Positions 46,931 to 58,374 of a stretch of 64,000 nucleotides of DNA are shown here, piece by piece. Position numbers and translations under genes: made by a program. How positions within the stretch are numbered: the first letter of the stretch is position 1; every line of letters starts with the position of its first letter. This DNA is from Atopsyche davidsoni (Eukaryota > Arthropoda > Insecta > Trichoptera > Hydrobiosidae): positions 3,410,001 through 3,474,000 of the forward strand of contig JAILWY010000012.1 of NCBI GenBank assembly GCA_022113835.1, in the 5' to 3' direction. The notes under the pieces were generated by a model. It was not told the origin of the DNA. It ran no database searches and saw nothing but the letters and a program-made list of their open reading frames with translations.

Positions 46931-48214
46931 TTAGTAACTCTTTAAGATTGTTTCATAGTCTGAATTTAATCGTGAGAAAAGCGCATAGGAATAGATGTAA
47001 TGACAATGTTATCAACCTGAATAGACATTATAAGAAAGCTACTCAGGATAAACACTGCGAATCTTACAAATATATAAAAATAATATGCATTGAGTTATCG
47101 TGTTAATATCCTTTGCTTTGAGTGTTTTTCAAAAAATTACCATAATTATTTTTAAATAATTTATATGCATTTTTAAATTTTAAATGAAATTATATTGAAT
47201 TATAAAATTCTAAAATACAAGAATACGACTAGATTGTTAAGTTGTTAAATAACTAACTTAAGATTACTCGTATAGATTCTGAAAAGAATTTTTTTTTTAA
47301 TACAAGTAAAAAAAAATATATGTCTTTCTGGATTCAAAGAATTTAACAATATTTTAGCAAAAGGTGGCACAGAAAAAAAATGCTTCTTTTACTTTCAAAA
47401 GATTTTGATTTTTTGATTTTTAATATGTAATATTATATATAGCCTATAAAATTACACTTATTTACTTTTAAACTTTTTTTATTTTTACGGTGAGGATACC
47501 CAATAATCAAATCCATTTTCATCCATTTTTTAAAAAAATAATATCAATACTTTACCGCTTTGAATTTAAAAAAATATTTCAGTGTTACGGTTCCATTAAC
47601 AACAGCCTCCGAAACCTGTAAAAATAATTATCTTTAATCTATTTATAAAGATGTTTCTTCATGTACCTTAAATTCTTTGTAAAACAAAAACAAATATTTT
47701 TCAAAGAAAAGATTTTACTCCCGTCGGCTCTGATTTTTGTTGAGAGTGTTATTAAATATTCAGTATTTGGTTCACTCGGGCGAGCATTGTTTGCGGTATT
47801 CAAATTTAAAAAAAATAAAACAAAACTTGGCAGGAATAAAAACCAGGGGATTATTTCATTCGTTAGGGGTCAATCATTTGATACGAGATATAATCCCACG
47901 GGCGAGCCGCTTAGTTTCACGTTAATCTGAATATATCACTGTTTTAAGCTCAAGGATTAGCGTCCCGGTGAGAAATACTAATAATGACATTGAAAACAAT
48001 GACGCAAAGCTACTTTTAAAGAGTACGAAACGTAAAGCTGCGCATAACTTACTAACCATCGTTTTCTGGAAATAAATTTAAATAAAATACATTTTCACTC
48101 TACAAAAATTCAAATATGTATGAAAAAATTATGAAATATTTTATGTCAAAATAGTTTAAAACTGCACTTCTCTATCGTCTAAGTTACTTTGAAAATTCAA
48201 ACAAAATATATCAT
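46931..48214. other. AT-rich stretch, no gene recognised
   Basis: A short CpG patch at about 47860-48060 ('cccacgggcgagccgcttag'). Two overlapping frames (89 and 62 codons) at 47661-47930 are not recognisable. Confidence 0.45.
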
Positions 48215-48465
48215 TGATATTTGTGAAGACCGTCTCACAGAAAGTACGATTTTGCCAATACAGGTTTTATTGATTGATAATGATTAAGTATTTCATTTAT
48301 AGGATATGATTGTTAAAAATTCTTGGTTAGTACCAGTGATTCTTTGGTATAATTGGTAATGCACCCGACAAATCCCACACAAATCACGATGATATTTTTC
48401 TGAGAGTTTCTTTAATCAATTTTCAATATTTGAAAAAATGTACTTAATCATTATCAAACAAAACC
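48215..48465. mobile_element. tRNA-Thr foldback element, locus 7 (subtype 2, deleted tRNA)
   Basis: Left arm 'gaccgtctcacagaaagtac', 'caatacaggttttattgatt', 'gataatgattaagta'. Then comes a plus-strand tRNA-like start ('gtgattctttggtataattg') joined directly to its 3' end ('caaatcccacacaaatcac'), with the anticodon arm deleted. The right arm follows ('tttctgagagtttctttaat', 'aatgtacttaatcattatca'). The 7-base difference from locus 8 in the tRNA 5' part shows divergence. Confidence 0.78.
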
Positions 48466-51180
48466 GTTATGCTGATTTTGAATTATGAAAGATTTACTAG
48501 AAACTTTTAATTGCTTGATTTTTTATTGTGTTTGTACTGAAATAAAATCAGCTTCAGGTAATATTATGCTTTGTGAATTATGTATCTTTATTTTGTGTAA
48601 AAGAAAATATATTTCATTTCGTAAATTTTCTTTAGGGAAGGGTCGGAAAAACCTCTTTGTTGGTTTGTTTTGTCACGCACAGTGGTTCAGGGTTGTTGCA
48701 ACGCTGATACGGTGCAGAAGTTCCTTCTGCGAGGGGTGTATGGAGGGCTGTGTCATATCACACGCAATTTCTTCAGGAATAGGCGCCGAGCTTGTGATAA
48801 TGTTCGCGCCGGAAGGTAATGGGGAGATCAGAGTAGAAATGTGCGTAATAGAGAAAGATTTAGTCTCTTATGCTTTTGAGACATTTAATTTAGGGGATGA
48901 TTTGGAATAACGACCTTCCGGATTAAAAGTAATTTTATAGAATGTAAAGTGTTGATTGTTTCTTTATGAGAACATTAAGATGCTTAATTGAATAAGATAC
49001 AATAGTTTTAAAAAAATGTTACGATTTTCAGAATGTTGTGACGTTTATTGCATATATGAAATGAAATGAACAGATATATTTATCAAAGGAAAAAATCAAC
49101 TATGGATTCGTATATCACGTCAATGATCAAATTAGCTAACTATGATTAATAAACCAATTTCTCATCTATTAGAAACTAATGTTAATACTAAACTTTGAAG
49201 CACGTTTAGCTATAAAACGATGTATAAATTAGTTATTTTGATTAAAATTTTACTTAAAATGAAATATTGGACAATTGCCAAATACGATAACTGTTCAATT
49301 TGAAAATTTATATATTTTAATTAAAACTGTTCAATTTAAACGTTTAATTTAATAGTAAAATTATTAAAATAAACAAAAAAATGTTGATGTTTTTATGATA
49401 GGTAGGATTTTTTTTTATTTTCGCGAGGAATCTTAATAAGTCATTCATGTTGATAGATGTGTTTTTATATTATAGATGACACATTCCAATAGTGGATAAA
49501 TAAATTTTATCAGTCATTTATTCAGAGTCAATATATTTTTACTAATTTTATTTTGAAATGTTAGTAATTTTTGTTGTTGTAGATATTTGAATAAAAATAT
49601 TTTACGATGATTATGTTTTATTCATATTTTATGTAACACTCAATATGGAGCTATGTTATTCTCGATGAAGTGGAATTGAAACTCTCACGCTTTCAGTTAT
49701 ATATCATGAACTTTTTTAAAGCTATTTTTCAGTGCAGTGGTCAGCACGCTTGTTGAATCACCAAAACCTGACCCTCCGATAGAAAAGTAATTATATTGAA
49801 TTTCGTCTTTATCTAAAATTTTACCCAGCTGTCAGGGATGAAAAAAACAAATAAAAAAAAATAGTCCAAGGAATCAATTTTAAATAATGCTTTGCATACT
49901 ACAAGGCAATTCGCAGACACAACGAGAACATAGCTGACAATAATGCTACTTATCTATATCTTTCTAATTTACATAACTGTAATTTTCTAGAGGCTTTCTG
50001 TAAAAGAAAAGAATAGTTTTTTTTTACTTTTTTTAAATTTATCTGATCTTGGATGTCTCCAGCTTTACGAATAAATCTTAATTTGATATTTTTTTACCTC
50101 AGAGATATTTTCCAGCGTAACGATTTTCTAATAATCCCATGCAGTGTGCGCCGAATCCATTTTTCTTTCAGTTTCTTTTCAGCCATACCCTTATTCGACC
50201 GATTGTTGATCCTGCACTTACTAGTTATATCTCTTTTATATATTTTCTTTTTGCACCCCTGTGTTGTTCTTCATGTTATGTAAACTTCGTTATAAACTTT
50301 GTATTTGGCATCTATGCTACGTCAGTACAGAAAAAACGCGTTTAAGAGTTATTTTTCAAGCACATTTGAATAAACGGATACATCAGTTATAATTTGAGAT
50401 TATTTACAAAACACATTATTTTTTTATTCATTGTAGGAACGTTATTAAAAATTACGAGAATTTTGCGATGTAATTGGTAGCTGAGCTGTGTAATGAAAAA
50501 TATTTTGACGATGTCTTTTTTGTTATAAGTACACAAACATGTCAAAATGTTTGCTTTTGTAACCAGCTCGGATTTTACCGTAGCGGCCGTTTTGATCGTT
50601 TTATGAAACACAAAATTCGGGCTTTATCTCATTTCTTTGAATCTGTTTATTTAATGGCTTGAAAGAGCAGCTAGCATCAGAGCAACTTTTACAACAGAGT
50701 GTTGTTAAACTCGTCAGTCATTATACCACCCAAAAGGAAAATTTATTTATTTTAAAATACAAGAATTACAGAATATTACTTCTTCAAGCCGCAAACCGCC
50801 GTATCATAAGACAAATTAGGCTGATTTGATGTTATAACAGCAAACTATCTTAATTGATTATTTACTAAAATATATTCAAATAATAGGTACTAGAGTCAAG
50901 TCTGTTAGTGCATTTGTTTCTTTTATTGGAAAGTCAAAAAGTTTCATGCTTAAAAAGATATAAATAAAGATAGGCAGGCAAAAGAGTAAAAAAAAGGAAC
51001 AGAATAACGAGAAAACATTTAAGACAAGTAGAAGGGAAATGCGCATTTCGCATATAAAATAAAAATACGTTTAAATAATATAATTTATAAAAAAATAATT
51101 TTAATCATTAAATGATAATTCTAATCGTGATCTTATTACGAAGCTGTTTATTTAGGCAATGCTTAATTTGGTTCGTCGTA
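48466..51180. other. AT-rich stretch with the longest plus-strand frame of the window
   Basis: A 141-codon frame at 48485-48910 starts just outside the foldback element and ends in acidic residues. It is Cys-rich in the first half (for example MLCELCIFILC, CRSSFCEGC). I recognise no domain, and there is no spliced context. I do not call it a gene, though its 3' half is GC-richer than its surroundings. The rest is AT-rich DNA. Confidence 0.4.
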
Positions 51181-51760
51181 AAAATTCATAATAAGGCTTT
51201 ATACAGGACGACCGCCGGCGTCGCGAGCCTCTCCGTTCAACAAGAGCGCCTCCTATAATATATTTTTACGATTTTCCGCCTGTACGTTTCGCTATTTTTA
51301 CGACTCTCGGGCATTATTGAAACGGTTCTCGAAATTTTTCAATTTCCGACGCAATTTGCGTACGGCGACTGACGATCCCTCTCCCGGGTGCGGGGGTGCC
51401 ACGCATGGGAGGCTGCGCTCTCGTTAGTGGGAGACTGTGACGTGCCGCGTCAATCATAAATCAACCCCATCATAAATCCTTCCTCCTTGCGGGGCACATG
51501 GAGCTGCCCTCGTCCTTGTATCGCGCCCCGGCCTTCTGCATGCCGAGCGCGTCGCCCCGGCCCTAAAACCTGGTCATTGACGAAAAATCGCTCACGCTTT
51601 TTACGTTCCATCAATGTTATTTTATGATTCATAAATGCGAGTCTGGATGCGACGGTTAAAGCCCCATGAATGTTAGTTGTGAGAATGATATTCTCAGAAT
51701 CGTCGCTTTTATGCGGACCGAGTATCGGGATGTGATCACTCTCGGATATAAATATCGAAC
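51180..51760. promoter_or_regulatory. CpG-rich island with Hox/Exd-type site cluster
   Basis: The largest island in the window. CpG-rich blocks ('cgaccgccggcgtcgcgagc', 'gcgcgtcgccccggccct') flank TGATTTATGATTGA (minus, 51450-51463) and GGATTTATGATGG (minus, 51467-51479). A third ATGATTCATAAAT-type pair lies at about 51633-51645. TGATTTATG is a known Exd/Pbx plus posterior-Hox composite half-site layout. Two such sites within 30 bases inside CpG-rich DNA are unlikely to be background. A 60-codon minus-strand frame there is not recognised. Confidence 0.45.
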
Positions 51761-51894
51761 ATCTCGAGTTTTATCACTTGCATTTGTCATTCCTGTTGAG
51801 TGCGCTACCTAAAATCGTAATAAAATTCCCTTAAATATGGAGTTTAATCAATCGCATGATTTATTAGTGAATTCGACAAAATATTGAACTGAAC

Positions 51895-52440
51895 TTCTTT
51901 ACGGCGAACATAATTAATTCTATACCATATTTGAAGCTAACTTTTATGCAATTAAAAATATATGGCGAATAAGAATTTAAGATTAATATTTTTTTAAATT
52001 TATTGTCTTCTTTTCAGGTTGTATTCACCAATTTGTTCCAAATATTGATTTCGTGTCATAAATTTTTTCTAAAATATCGCAGATAAAGAAGTTGAAAAAG
52101 CTTCTAGCATTCTAGACTTGAAATCAACAAATACTTTTACAAAGATAACACCCTGTAAAGAAGTACACAATTGTGTACTTCTTAAGGCGAACATAATTGA
52201 TTTGTCTAGTTTTGCAGATATACCATATTTGAAGCTAACTTTTATGTAATTAAAAATATATGGCGAATAACAATTTCCGCTTTATAGTTTTATAATTTAT
52301 TGTCTTCTTTCCAATTCGTTCCAAATATTGATTTCGTGTCATAAATTTTATCTAAAATATCGCAGATAAAGAAGTTGAAGAAGCTTCTAGCATTCTAGAC
52401 TTGAAATCAACAAATACTTTTTCAAAGATAACATCCTGGA
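51895..52440. repeat. two-copy tandem duplication, period about 283
   Basis: 'ggcgaacataatt' at 51903 and 52186 starts two co-linear copies. Both have 'accatatttgaagctaactt', 'aattaaaaatatatggcgaa', 'ttccaaatattgatttcgtg', 'aaaatatcgcagataaagaa' and 'gcttctagcattctagactt'. Identity is high with small indels. The junction carries a 26-base perfect palindrome (52158-52183). Confidence 0.88.
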
Positions 52441-53084
52441 ACTGTAAGCCCTTGACACTTGGTAAGTGGAAAGTTATGTATTCTTCATTTAGTCCACTCG
52501 TGCTCTTTCTGGCCTCTGAAATAATAAAGCCTAATTAAAAAGAATAGAATGACACTGTAAAATATATTACCGGATGAGTTTAAAGTTCGTAACGAGGCTG
52601 AAATAAAATTAAGAGAATTTCTAGAAAATTGTTTCTTTTTTGTTTTATTTGCTTGGAAAGTTAATATTGTCTTAGCGTAGAACCAAACTTATTAAATAAG
52701 TACTACAACAAATAATTAATCTTTTTTAGTCTCAGTATTTTGCTGTTCACATTTAATTTTATAAAAGTTAAATATATTTCATTTCTTTGCAATATTTTTG
52801 TTTTATTTAGTTGTAATAATACAACCGACATAGAGATTATCTAAATATAAGAAGTCAAAAGGTTGCGATGGATGTAACAGGCGGGCGTTTCAGGCTAATG
52901 CAGTAATGTCTTTTCTGTAACGTACCTTTCCGTAAAGGTATTTCATTACTTTGCTTCTGGAGATTGCTTATAACTTCCGGACTTGAACTTTGAATCTCAT
53001 ATTTAAAATCGCCACGGAAACTTGCAAAGCAGTTGCGCATTTGGTCCAGCATAGTTAGTGCAAAATATATTTTTTTATATTATT
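52441..53084. other. AT-rich stretch, no gene recognised
   Basis: A GC-richer patch at 52860-53045 with a 65-codon minus-strand frame (52855-53052). Not recognised. Confidence 0.45.
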
Positions 53085-53273
53085 GATTTTTGCGAAGACC
53101 GTCTCACAGGAAGTACGATTTTGTCTTTACAGGTTTTATTGATTGATAATCATTAAGTACATTTTTTCAAATATTGAAAATTGATTAAAGAAACTCTCAG
53201 AAAAATATCTTCGTGACTTCGTGACGTGTTTCACATATAGGATATGATTGTTAAAAATTATTGCTTAGTACCA

Positions 53274-53349
53274 GTGATTCGTTGGTATAATTGGTAATGC
53301 ACTGGCCATGTAAGCTTGGGGATGTGGGTTCAAATCCCATACAAATCAC
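53274..53349 (+). pseudogene. tRNA-Thr(TGT)-like module
   Basis: 76 nt with GTGATTC at the 5' end, A-box-like 'TTGGTATAATTGG', loop CATGTAA, T-arm GTGGG-TTCAAAT-CCCAT (last pair weakened) and AAATCAC at the 3' end. It has the most complete acceptor stem of the plus-strand modules. U33 is replaced by A and the anticodon stem has a mismatch, so it is probably not a working tRNA. Confidence 0.7.
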
Positions 53350-53471
53350 AATGCTATCTGATCTCTTTGGAACTTGTGTAAATCTGTTTTGATATTTTGA
53401 AAATACAAATGGTTTTTCCAAACAAGATTTAACTTGATAATGATTAAAGAAGCTCTCAGAAATATATCATA

Positions 53472-53548
53472 GTGATTTGTGTGGGATTTGAAACCCACAT
53501 TTCCAAGCTTACATGGCCGGTGCATTACCAATTATATCAACGAATCAC
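53472..53548 (-). pseudogene. tRNA-Thr(TGT)-like module, inverted
   Basis: The minus strand starts GTGATTCGTTGATATAATTG and ends ACAAATCAC. One extra base in the T loop (GTGGGTTTCAAATCCCAC) disturbs the B box. Otherwise it is co-linear with the module at 53274-53349, which it faces tail to tail, allowing a long hairpin. Confidence 0.68.
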
Positions 53549-53829
53549 TGGTAATTAGCAAGAATTTTTAACAATCATATCCTATAAGTGAAACAATGTA
53601 TTTATTATGCACAATATTTAATTGGCCATGTAAGCTTGTGGATGTGGGTTCAAATCCCACACAAATCACGATGATATTTTTTGAATCATTATCAATATAT
53701 TTTTTTTTATCCATTTATATTGCGGCGCATTTTTTTTATGCAGGGGAAGCACTTGTCAATCGTCGCACAGAAGGAATTTACATTTTATTTATTGAAGCGT
53801 TGCTGCAATAACACATCAACGTTGTAATG

Positions 53830-54350
53830 TTGATGTTTGTTTCCATAATTAACCACGAAATTCGCTTCGAATGCACATTTGTATGAACAAGATAAGTGTT
53901 GAGAATGAATTAGCTAAGTGTATTTTGTTGTTTGCCGACCGCCGCTTGCCGGATATTCGAGCAATAATCGTGGCACTATCGAGGGCAAGGGACTCGCGTG
54001 GGGGTAAACAGCATTTTGCTCGAGGCCACCCCCTATAAAAGAGCGTAAAATATATTTTTTTATGCCACCACTCTCCACGACTTGACATGGCGTAAAGGCC
54101 AACCCGCAGCCTTTTAATAACAATTTTACACCCGAAAAAACAGCCCAATTTGAAAAATACACAACCTCTTTTAATAGAAGTGCATTAAAAATTATTTCAG
54201 TGTTTGGAAATGTATCGCGTACCCGTGTTGTGATTTTGATAAATCGCTTACACGGCACGTTGTGTTTAAAATTCTGTGATGCAGATTTCATCATATCTGA
54301 AAGAGTGTAGATTACAAATTTAACTCGCTGTGCTGTTGGTAATGTCAAAT
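53830..54350. other. mixed-composition block with unrecognised frames
   Basis: GC-richer DNA ('cgaccgccgcttgccggata', 'aggccacccc'). Minus-strand frames of 144 (53914-54348) and 99 codons overlap in different phases. Neither has a recognisable domain. The 144-codon frame is the longest in the window and the best candidate here for an unrecognised coding exon, but low-complexity ends and lack of splice support keep it weak. Confidence 0.3.
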
Positions 54351-55370
54351 TGTGTATAAAATATGGTTTTTTTTTTTATCAAAAACACTTTTTCCGCTGT
54401 ATAAAAAATGAGCGAATGTGAAATGAATTGGAAATAGACGTAAATTTCGCAAGCTAGTCATGTTTCAGATAAACGAATAAAACGTGTTTATGAATAGAAA
54501 AAGTAACTTGAATCGATATTTGAGTGGGTCTACTACCTAGGATGAATAAAAATAAGTTTTGAAATCGTTAAATAAACAAACGCAATTTAAATTTTATAAA
54601 ATTTCTCAATTTTCTCGTTATTTTGAATTACAAAACAAATTCTTTTTAATTAAAAATAGGTTGCCACTTATGAAGTTTCAGATGACTGAATCATAATTGG
54701 TCGACATAGTTCACAAAGAGTTAATACAAAAACTTTACGGTTTTATTCGTGCAATGATAATGAAGGCGTAGGTACTTTGGTGTTTGTTACATGTAAATGT
54801 TAAACGTTACTAGTTTGCTTTGAAGTTTATTATGGGAATTGTTAATGAGATCTATCTTCCCATGTGTAAACACGATGGCGAGGAGTGCCGGTAAATCATT
54901 TTTGAAGTTGTTTTATTAGAATCATAATAATTACAAGCAGGAGAACAGTATATTCGTAACTTGATTTTTTTCTTTATATTAAAATTAGAGTGAATTCTTA
55001 TAAACACAAAGTATTTTTGAAGCAAGAGGCAACACGTGTGCGGATTTTTACGTTTACCGTACTTATAGATATAAAAATGAAATAAACGTACATTTTTATC
55101 AAACATCGTTCCTTAATAAATTACTTAAAAAATAGTTTTGAATTTTTTGTAATATTAACATAGACATTTAATATATTTTTTTGTTTTAATATTTGTATCG
55201 ACACGTGCAACGTCAATACAAGTAGTTCTGACCATACAGAATACGTTGGGATTCACTTTTTATTGAATGTTATTCCGCATCAAGGATGCATTATTTTAAA
55301 TCATTTTGTAAAAGCATTAGCGAAAATACAAAAAAAAAAATTGGTAGTTATTATTGTGGCTTTTTTATGT
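54351..55370. other. AT-rich stretch, nothing recognised
   Basis: Short frames only (84 codons, minus, 54852-55106). Confidence 0.5.
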
Positions 55371-55378
55371 TTTGTTTT

Positions 55379-55421
55379 GCATCTGATGATGACCAAGTCT
55401 GTTGGTCGAAACTAGTCATGC
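55379..55421 (+). ncRNA. type I hammerhead ribozyme-like motif, copy C
   Basis: GCAT, CTGATGA (55383-55389), extra T, a 6-base-pair stem II (GACCAA/TTGGTC) with a 5-base loop, GAAA (55408-55411), C-TA-G, triplet GTC (55415-55417), ATGC closing stem I. Stem II differs in sequence and length from copy B while the pairing is kept, which is the covariation expected of a structured RNA. Downstream 'aataaactcaaagtgaag' matches copy B; the inverted left half is missing. Confidence 0.62.
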
Positions 55422-55449
55422 TAAAACTATAATAAACTCAAAGTGAAGA

Positions 55450-57040
55450 AATTTTAAAAATTTACCCATATCATTAATAAAAATATATTATTGTGGCAAT
55501 AACCAATTTAACACACCATAAAGGCATCGATAATTTTATGCTTTAAGTTTAACGAAACATATTTTAAGCAAACGATGTCTATTTTCCTTAGTGTATATTT
55601 ATGATTGTTTACATTAGTATTCTATGTCCGAAAATTCTAATAAAAACTAAAAGCAAATATAGTTAATAAATCCGAAGTTCTCTGCGTAATGGATTAAATA
55701 AGTAATATTAATATTTGATAAAATATAATGATAAGGTATTAAATTCAATTTAAATTCAAAAGGTACAGTTCAAGATCCAGAAAAAATAAAATGCCATGTG
55801 GGTATGTCAAGCAACTAAATTTTAAAAGATAAGACCTGAAAAAAAAATTGTCGCGAAAATATGTTTTGTTTATTTATTAAATGTTAATACATTAATGATT
55901 ACATCAGTGTAATTTACAGGCAATATTCATATTGAAAAAGGTTGTGAGAAATCTGGAATAATATAGCGTGCGTGTTGTTGGTGCAGATAGACGAAACTTA
56001 CAACTAACGAAACTAATAACTAACTAAACCTTAACAAAATAATCAAACTAAGACCAACATTTATACGATCAGAAAAGGAAAAAAAAGTATAATAACAATG
56101 ATTCAAATTAGACAAACCTGTTTTGAGATATTTCTGGATTTACTACGATAAAATTGATTGAAGCAATAGTACACCTACAAAAGATTTAGCTTTGTGACTG
56201 TAATTTTTTTAACGGTTGAAATATTCAATGTGCCAATAGTAGGTCAACTTTCTATATAATATAAGCTTTATTGGCTATCATTTGCTTGGAAAATAAATTC
56301 TATAATACTTTTGAGTATTATTGAGCTTAAACAGAAAAAAATCATTGGATATAACCTCAAATAAGCTTCATACCTTCGGACCTGCTTGATTTATATGAAT
56401 CAGGTTCATAAAATAATAAAATAATTTTCAGATGCAATTGATTCTTAATTACTTTAAATCTTGTTACGCGTCTGTTTTCATGTATTGAATAAATTTGCGT
56501 ACAGTTGTCCTTCGGTATATGCAAAACAGTTTTTTTTTAAATGTAATATCTATTTTAGAAACATAATATTCACCTTCATGAACTATTTGTAATAATTGTC
56601 ATGGTTCATCAATGTTTATTGCTTTGTCTTTGGAAATTATTACTGCAGGCAGAGTTCTCAATTGTAAATAATCTTGAAGATATTTTGTTTACAATTTGCG
56701 TTAAGTATTTGGCTTATGTCCAGATAATGTGGGTATGATCCTCCACACAAGAAAACCTAATACAGCTTTAAGTAAAACTTTTTAAAACTTGCGCCATTTA
56801 CCACCATACTTCTTTTTCAGAATATATGAGATATAAGTTTTTATTAATTTTTTTCTTGTGGCACAGATACAAAAAGTCAAATTTGACAAATTTATAAATT
56901 CTAAACGAATCTTTAGTCTTAAGCTGAAGTTTTTTAAAATTATAACGTGACACAAATTTATATCGCTTTTAATAATAAGAAACCTTATATATAAAAATAG
57001 TTTTGAGTGCTTAATCAAAATTAAGCTTATGTCAAGCGTT
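55450..57040. other. AT-rich stretch, nothing firm
   Basis: At about 56720-56756 'aatgtgggtatgatcctcca' vaguely resembles a T-arm of the tRNA-Thr module, too degenerate to call. Frames up to 78 codons. Confidence 0.45.
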
Positions 57041-57380
57041 CGGCCAATAAAATGACCTAATTTAATTTCAGGCCTGAAATCTCATTTAGGGAATAAAGGT
57101 GAGGCGATTTTCTTTCGACGGGGCGCGTAACAAAAACAAATTATGTTTTTTATTGCCAAATTTTCCGTAAAACGATAATTTTGAATCAACTCGGAGGCTG
57201 TTAATAAATGTTTTGGAGAGCTATCGCGTTAACGAGTCATTTGCTTTTACAAATTGTGAAGACAGTTATTACAAGTATTTGCGAAATCCTATAGTTAATA
57301 AGCAAACAAAAAAAACATTAAAACAGACGGCAGAGAGAGCGTTTTCGCACAGATTGAAAATACTCCCGAGATAATAATCA
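57040..57380. promoter_or_regulatory. GC-richer island (candidate regulatory DNA)
   Basis: 'ttaatttcaggcctgaaatc' contains the perfect palindrome GATTTCAGGCCTGAAATC with partial symmetry (core TTTCAGGCCTGAAA). CpG blocks 'tttcgacggggcgcgtaaca' follow. No coding frame. Confidence 0.33.
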
Positions 57381-57482
57381 AAAATATTGATGGCGCACTT
57401 TTGTTATAAATTTCACATGCTTTGGACGCTGTAGCATTGAATAAACGTAATCGATATTAGAATATGATAAGACGTGGAAAAA

Positions 57483-58374
57483 ACGGATGAAGATTTCTTA
57501 CGTTACATCACAGCAGAAACATCAGTAGCCTTTGGATATAGATGTTTATCAATTCTTTTGTGTGATCAATGCATGAAAATATTACTTTAAATTATATTGT
57601 TCGACCACTATAACATCATCTTTTGAATACAAAAAAAGTATCTCGGACATGATTTATTCATCAACATGCATCAGGCTGACAATTCCTGAATAACCTTGCT
57701 GGGCGGTACAAAATAACGGATGGAGATTTCTTACGTTACATCACAGCAGAAACATCAGAAGCCTTTGGATAGAGACGATTATCAATTCTTTTGTGAGATC
57801 AATGCATGAAAATATTACTTTACATTATATTGTTCGACAACTATATCATCATCTTTTGAATACAAAAAAGGTATCTCGGACATGATTTATTCATCAACAT
57901 GCATTATTTATGAACAACAGGCTGACAATTCCTGAATAACCTTGCTGGGCGGTACAAAAAAACGGATGGAGATTTCTTACGTCACATCACAGCAGAAACA
58001 TCAGTACCCTTTGGATAGAGACGTTTATCAATTCTTTTGTGAGATCAATGCATGAAAATATTACTTTACAATTCAACAATTACAATTTTCAATTTGACAA
58101 TTCCTGAATAACCTTGCTGGGCGGTACAAAATAACGGATGGAGATTTCTTACGTCACATCACAGCAGAAACATCAGTAGCCTTTGGATAGAGACGTTTAT
58201 CAATTCTTTTGTGAGATCAATGCATGAAAATATTACTTTACATTATATTGTTCGACAACTATATCATCATCTTTTGAATACAAAAAAGGTATCTCGGACA
58301 TGATTTATTCATCAACATGCATTATTTATGAACAACAGGCTGACAATTCCTGAATAACTTTGCCGGGCGGTACA
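57483..58374. repeat. four-unit tandem array (173-246 bases per unit)
   Basis: Units start 'acggatg(g/a)agatttctta' at 57483, 57716, 57962 and 58135. Shared blocks are 'catcacagcagaaacatcag', 'cctttggatagagacg', 'cttttgtgagatcaatgcat', 'ctcggacatgatttattcat' and 'cctgaataaccttgctgggc'. Unit 1 lacks a 'tatttatgaacaa' segment and unit 3 lacks the middle block. The array ends at 'ggcggtaca' (about 58375) right at the start of the CpG-rich island. Confidence 0.9.

Larger units (their letters stand above)
53085..53700. mobile_element. tRNA-Thr foldback elements, locus 8 (three tRNA modules)
   Basis: Subtype 2 left arm ('gaccgtctcacaggaagtac' ... 'gaaactctcagaaaaatatc') is followed by a plus-strand tRNA module (53274-53349), a minus-strand one (53472-53548) and a partial plus-strand one (about 53622-53670). 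The 'ttttaacaatcatatcctat' segment and its inverse ('ataggatatgattgttaaaa') flank the modules. This reads as two or more overlapping copies in opposite orientations. Confidence 0.82.

Noticed and set aside
48485..48910. 141-codon plus-strand open frame
   Set aside because: No recognisable domain, no splice or promoter context; it begins just outside a foldback repeat. Kept as an unsupported frame only.
49730..49790. tRNA-like A box 'gcagtggtcagcacgcttg'
   Set aside because: No B box or T-arm at the right distance.
53914..54348. 144-codon minus-strand open frame
   Set aside because: Longest frame in the window, but overlapped by another frame and without known motifs. Could be an exon, but nothing in the sequence shows it.
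56715..56760. T-arm-like 'gtgggtatgatcctccac' as a further tRNA-Thr relic
   Set aside because: Only a short degenerate match; no arm sequences of the foldback family around it.
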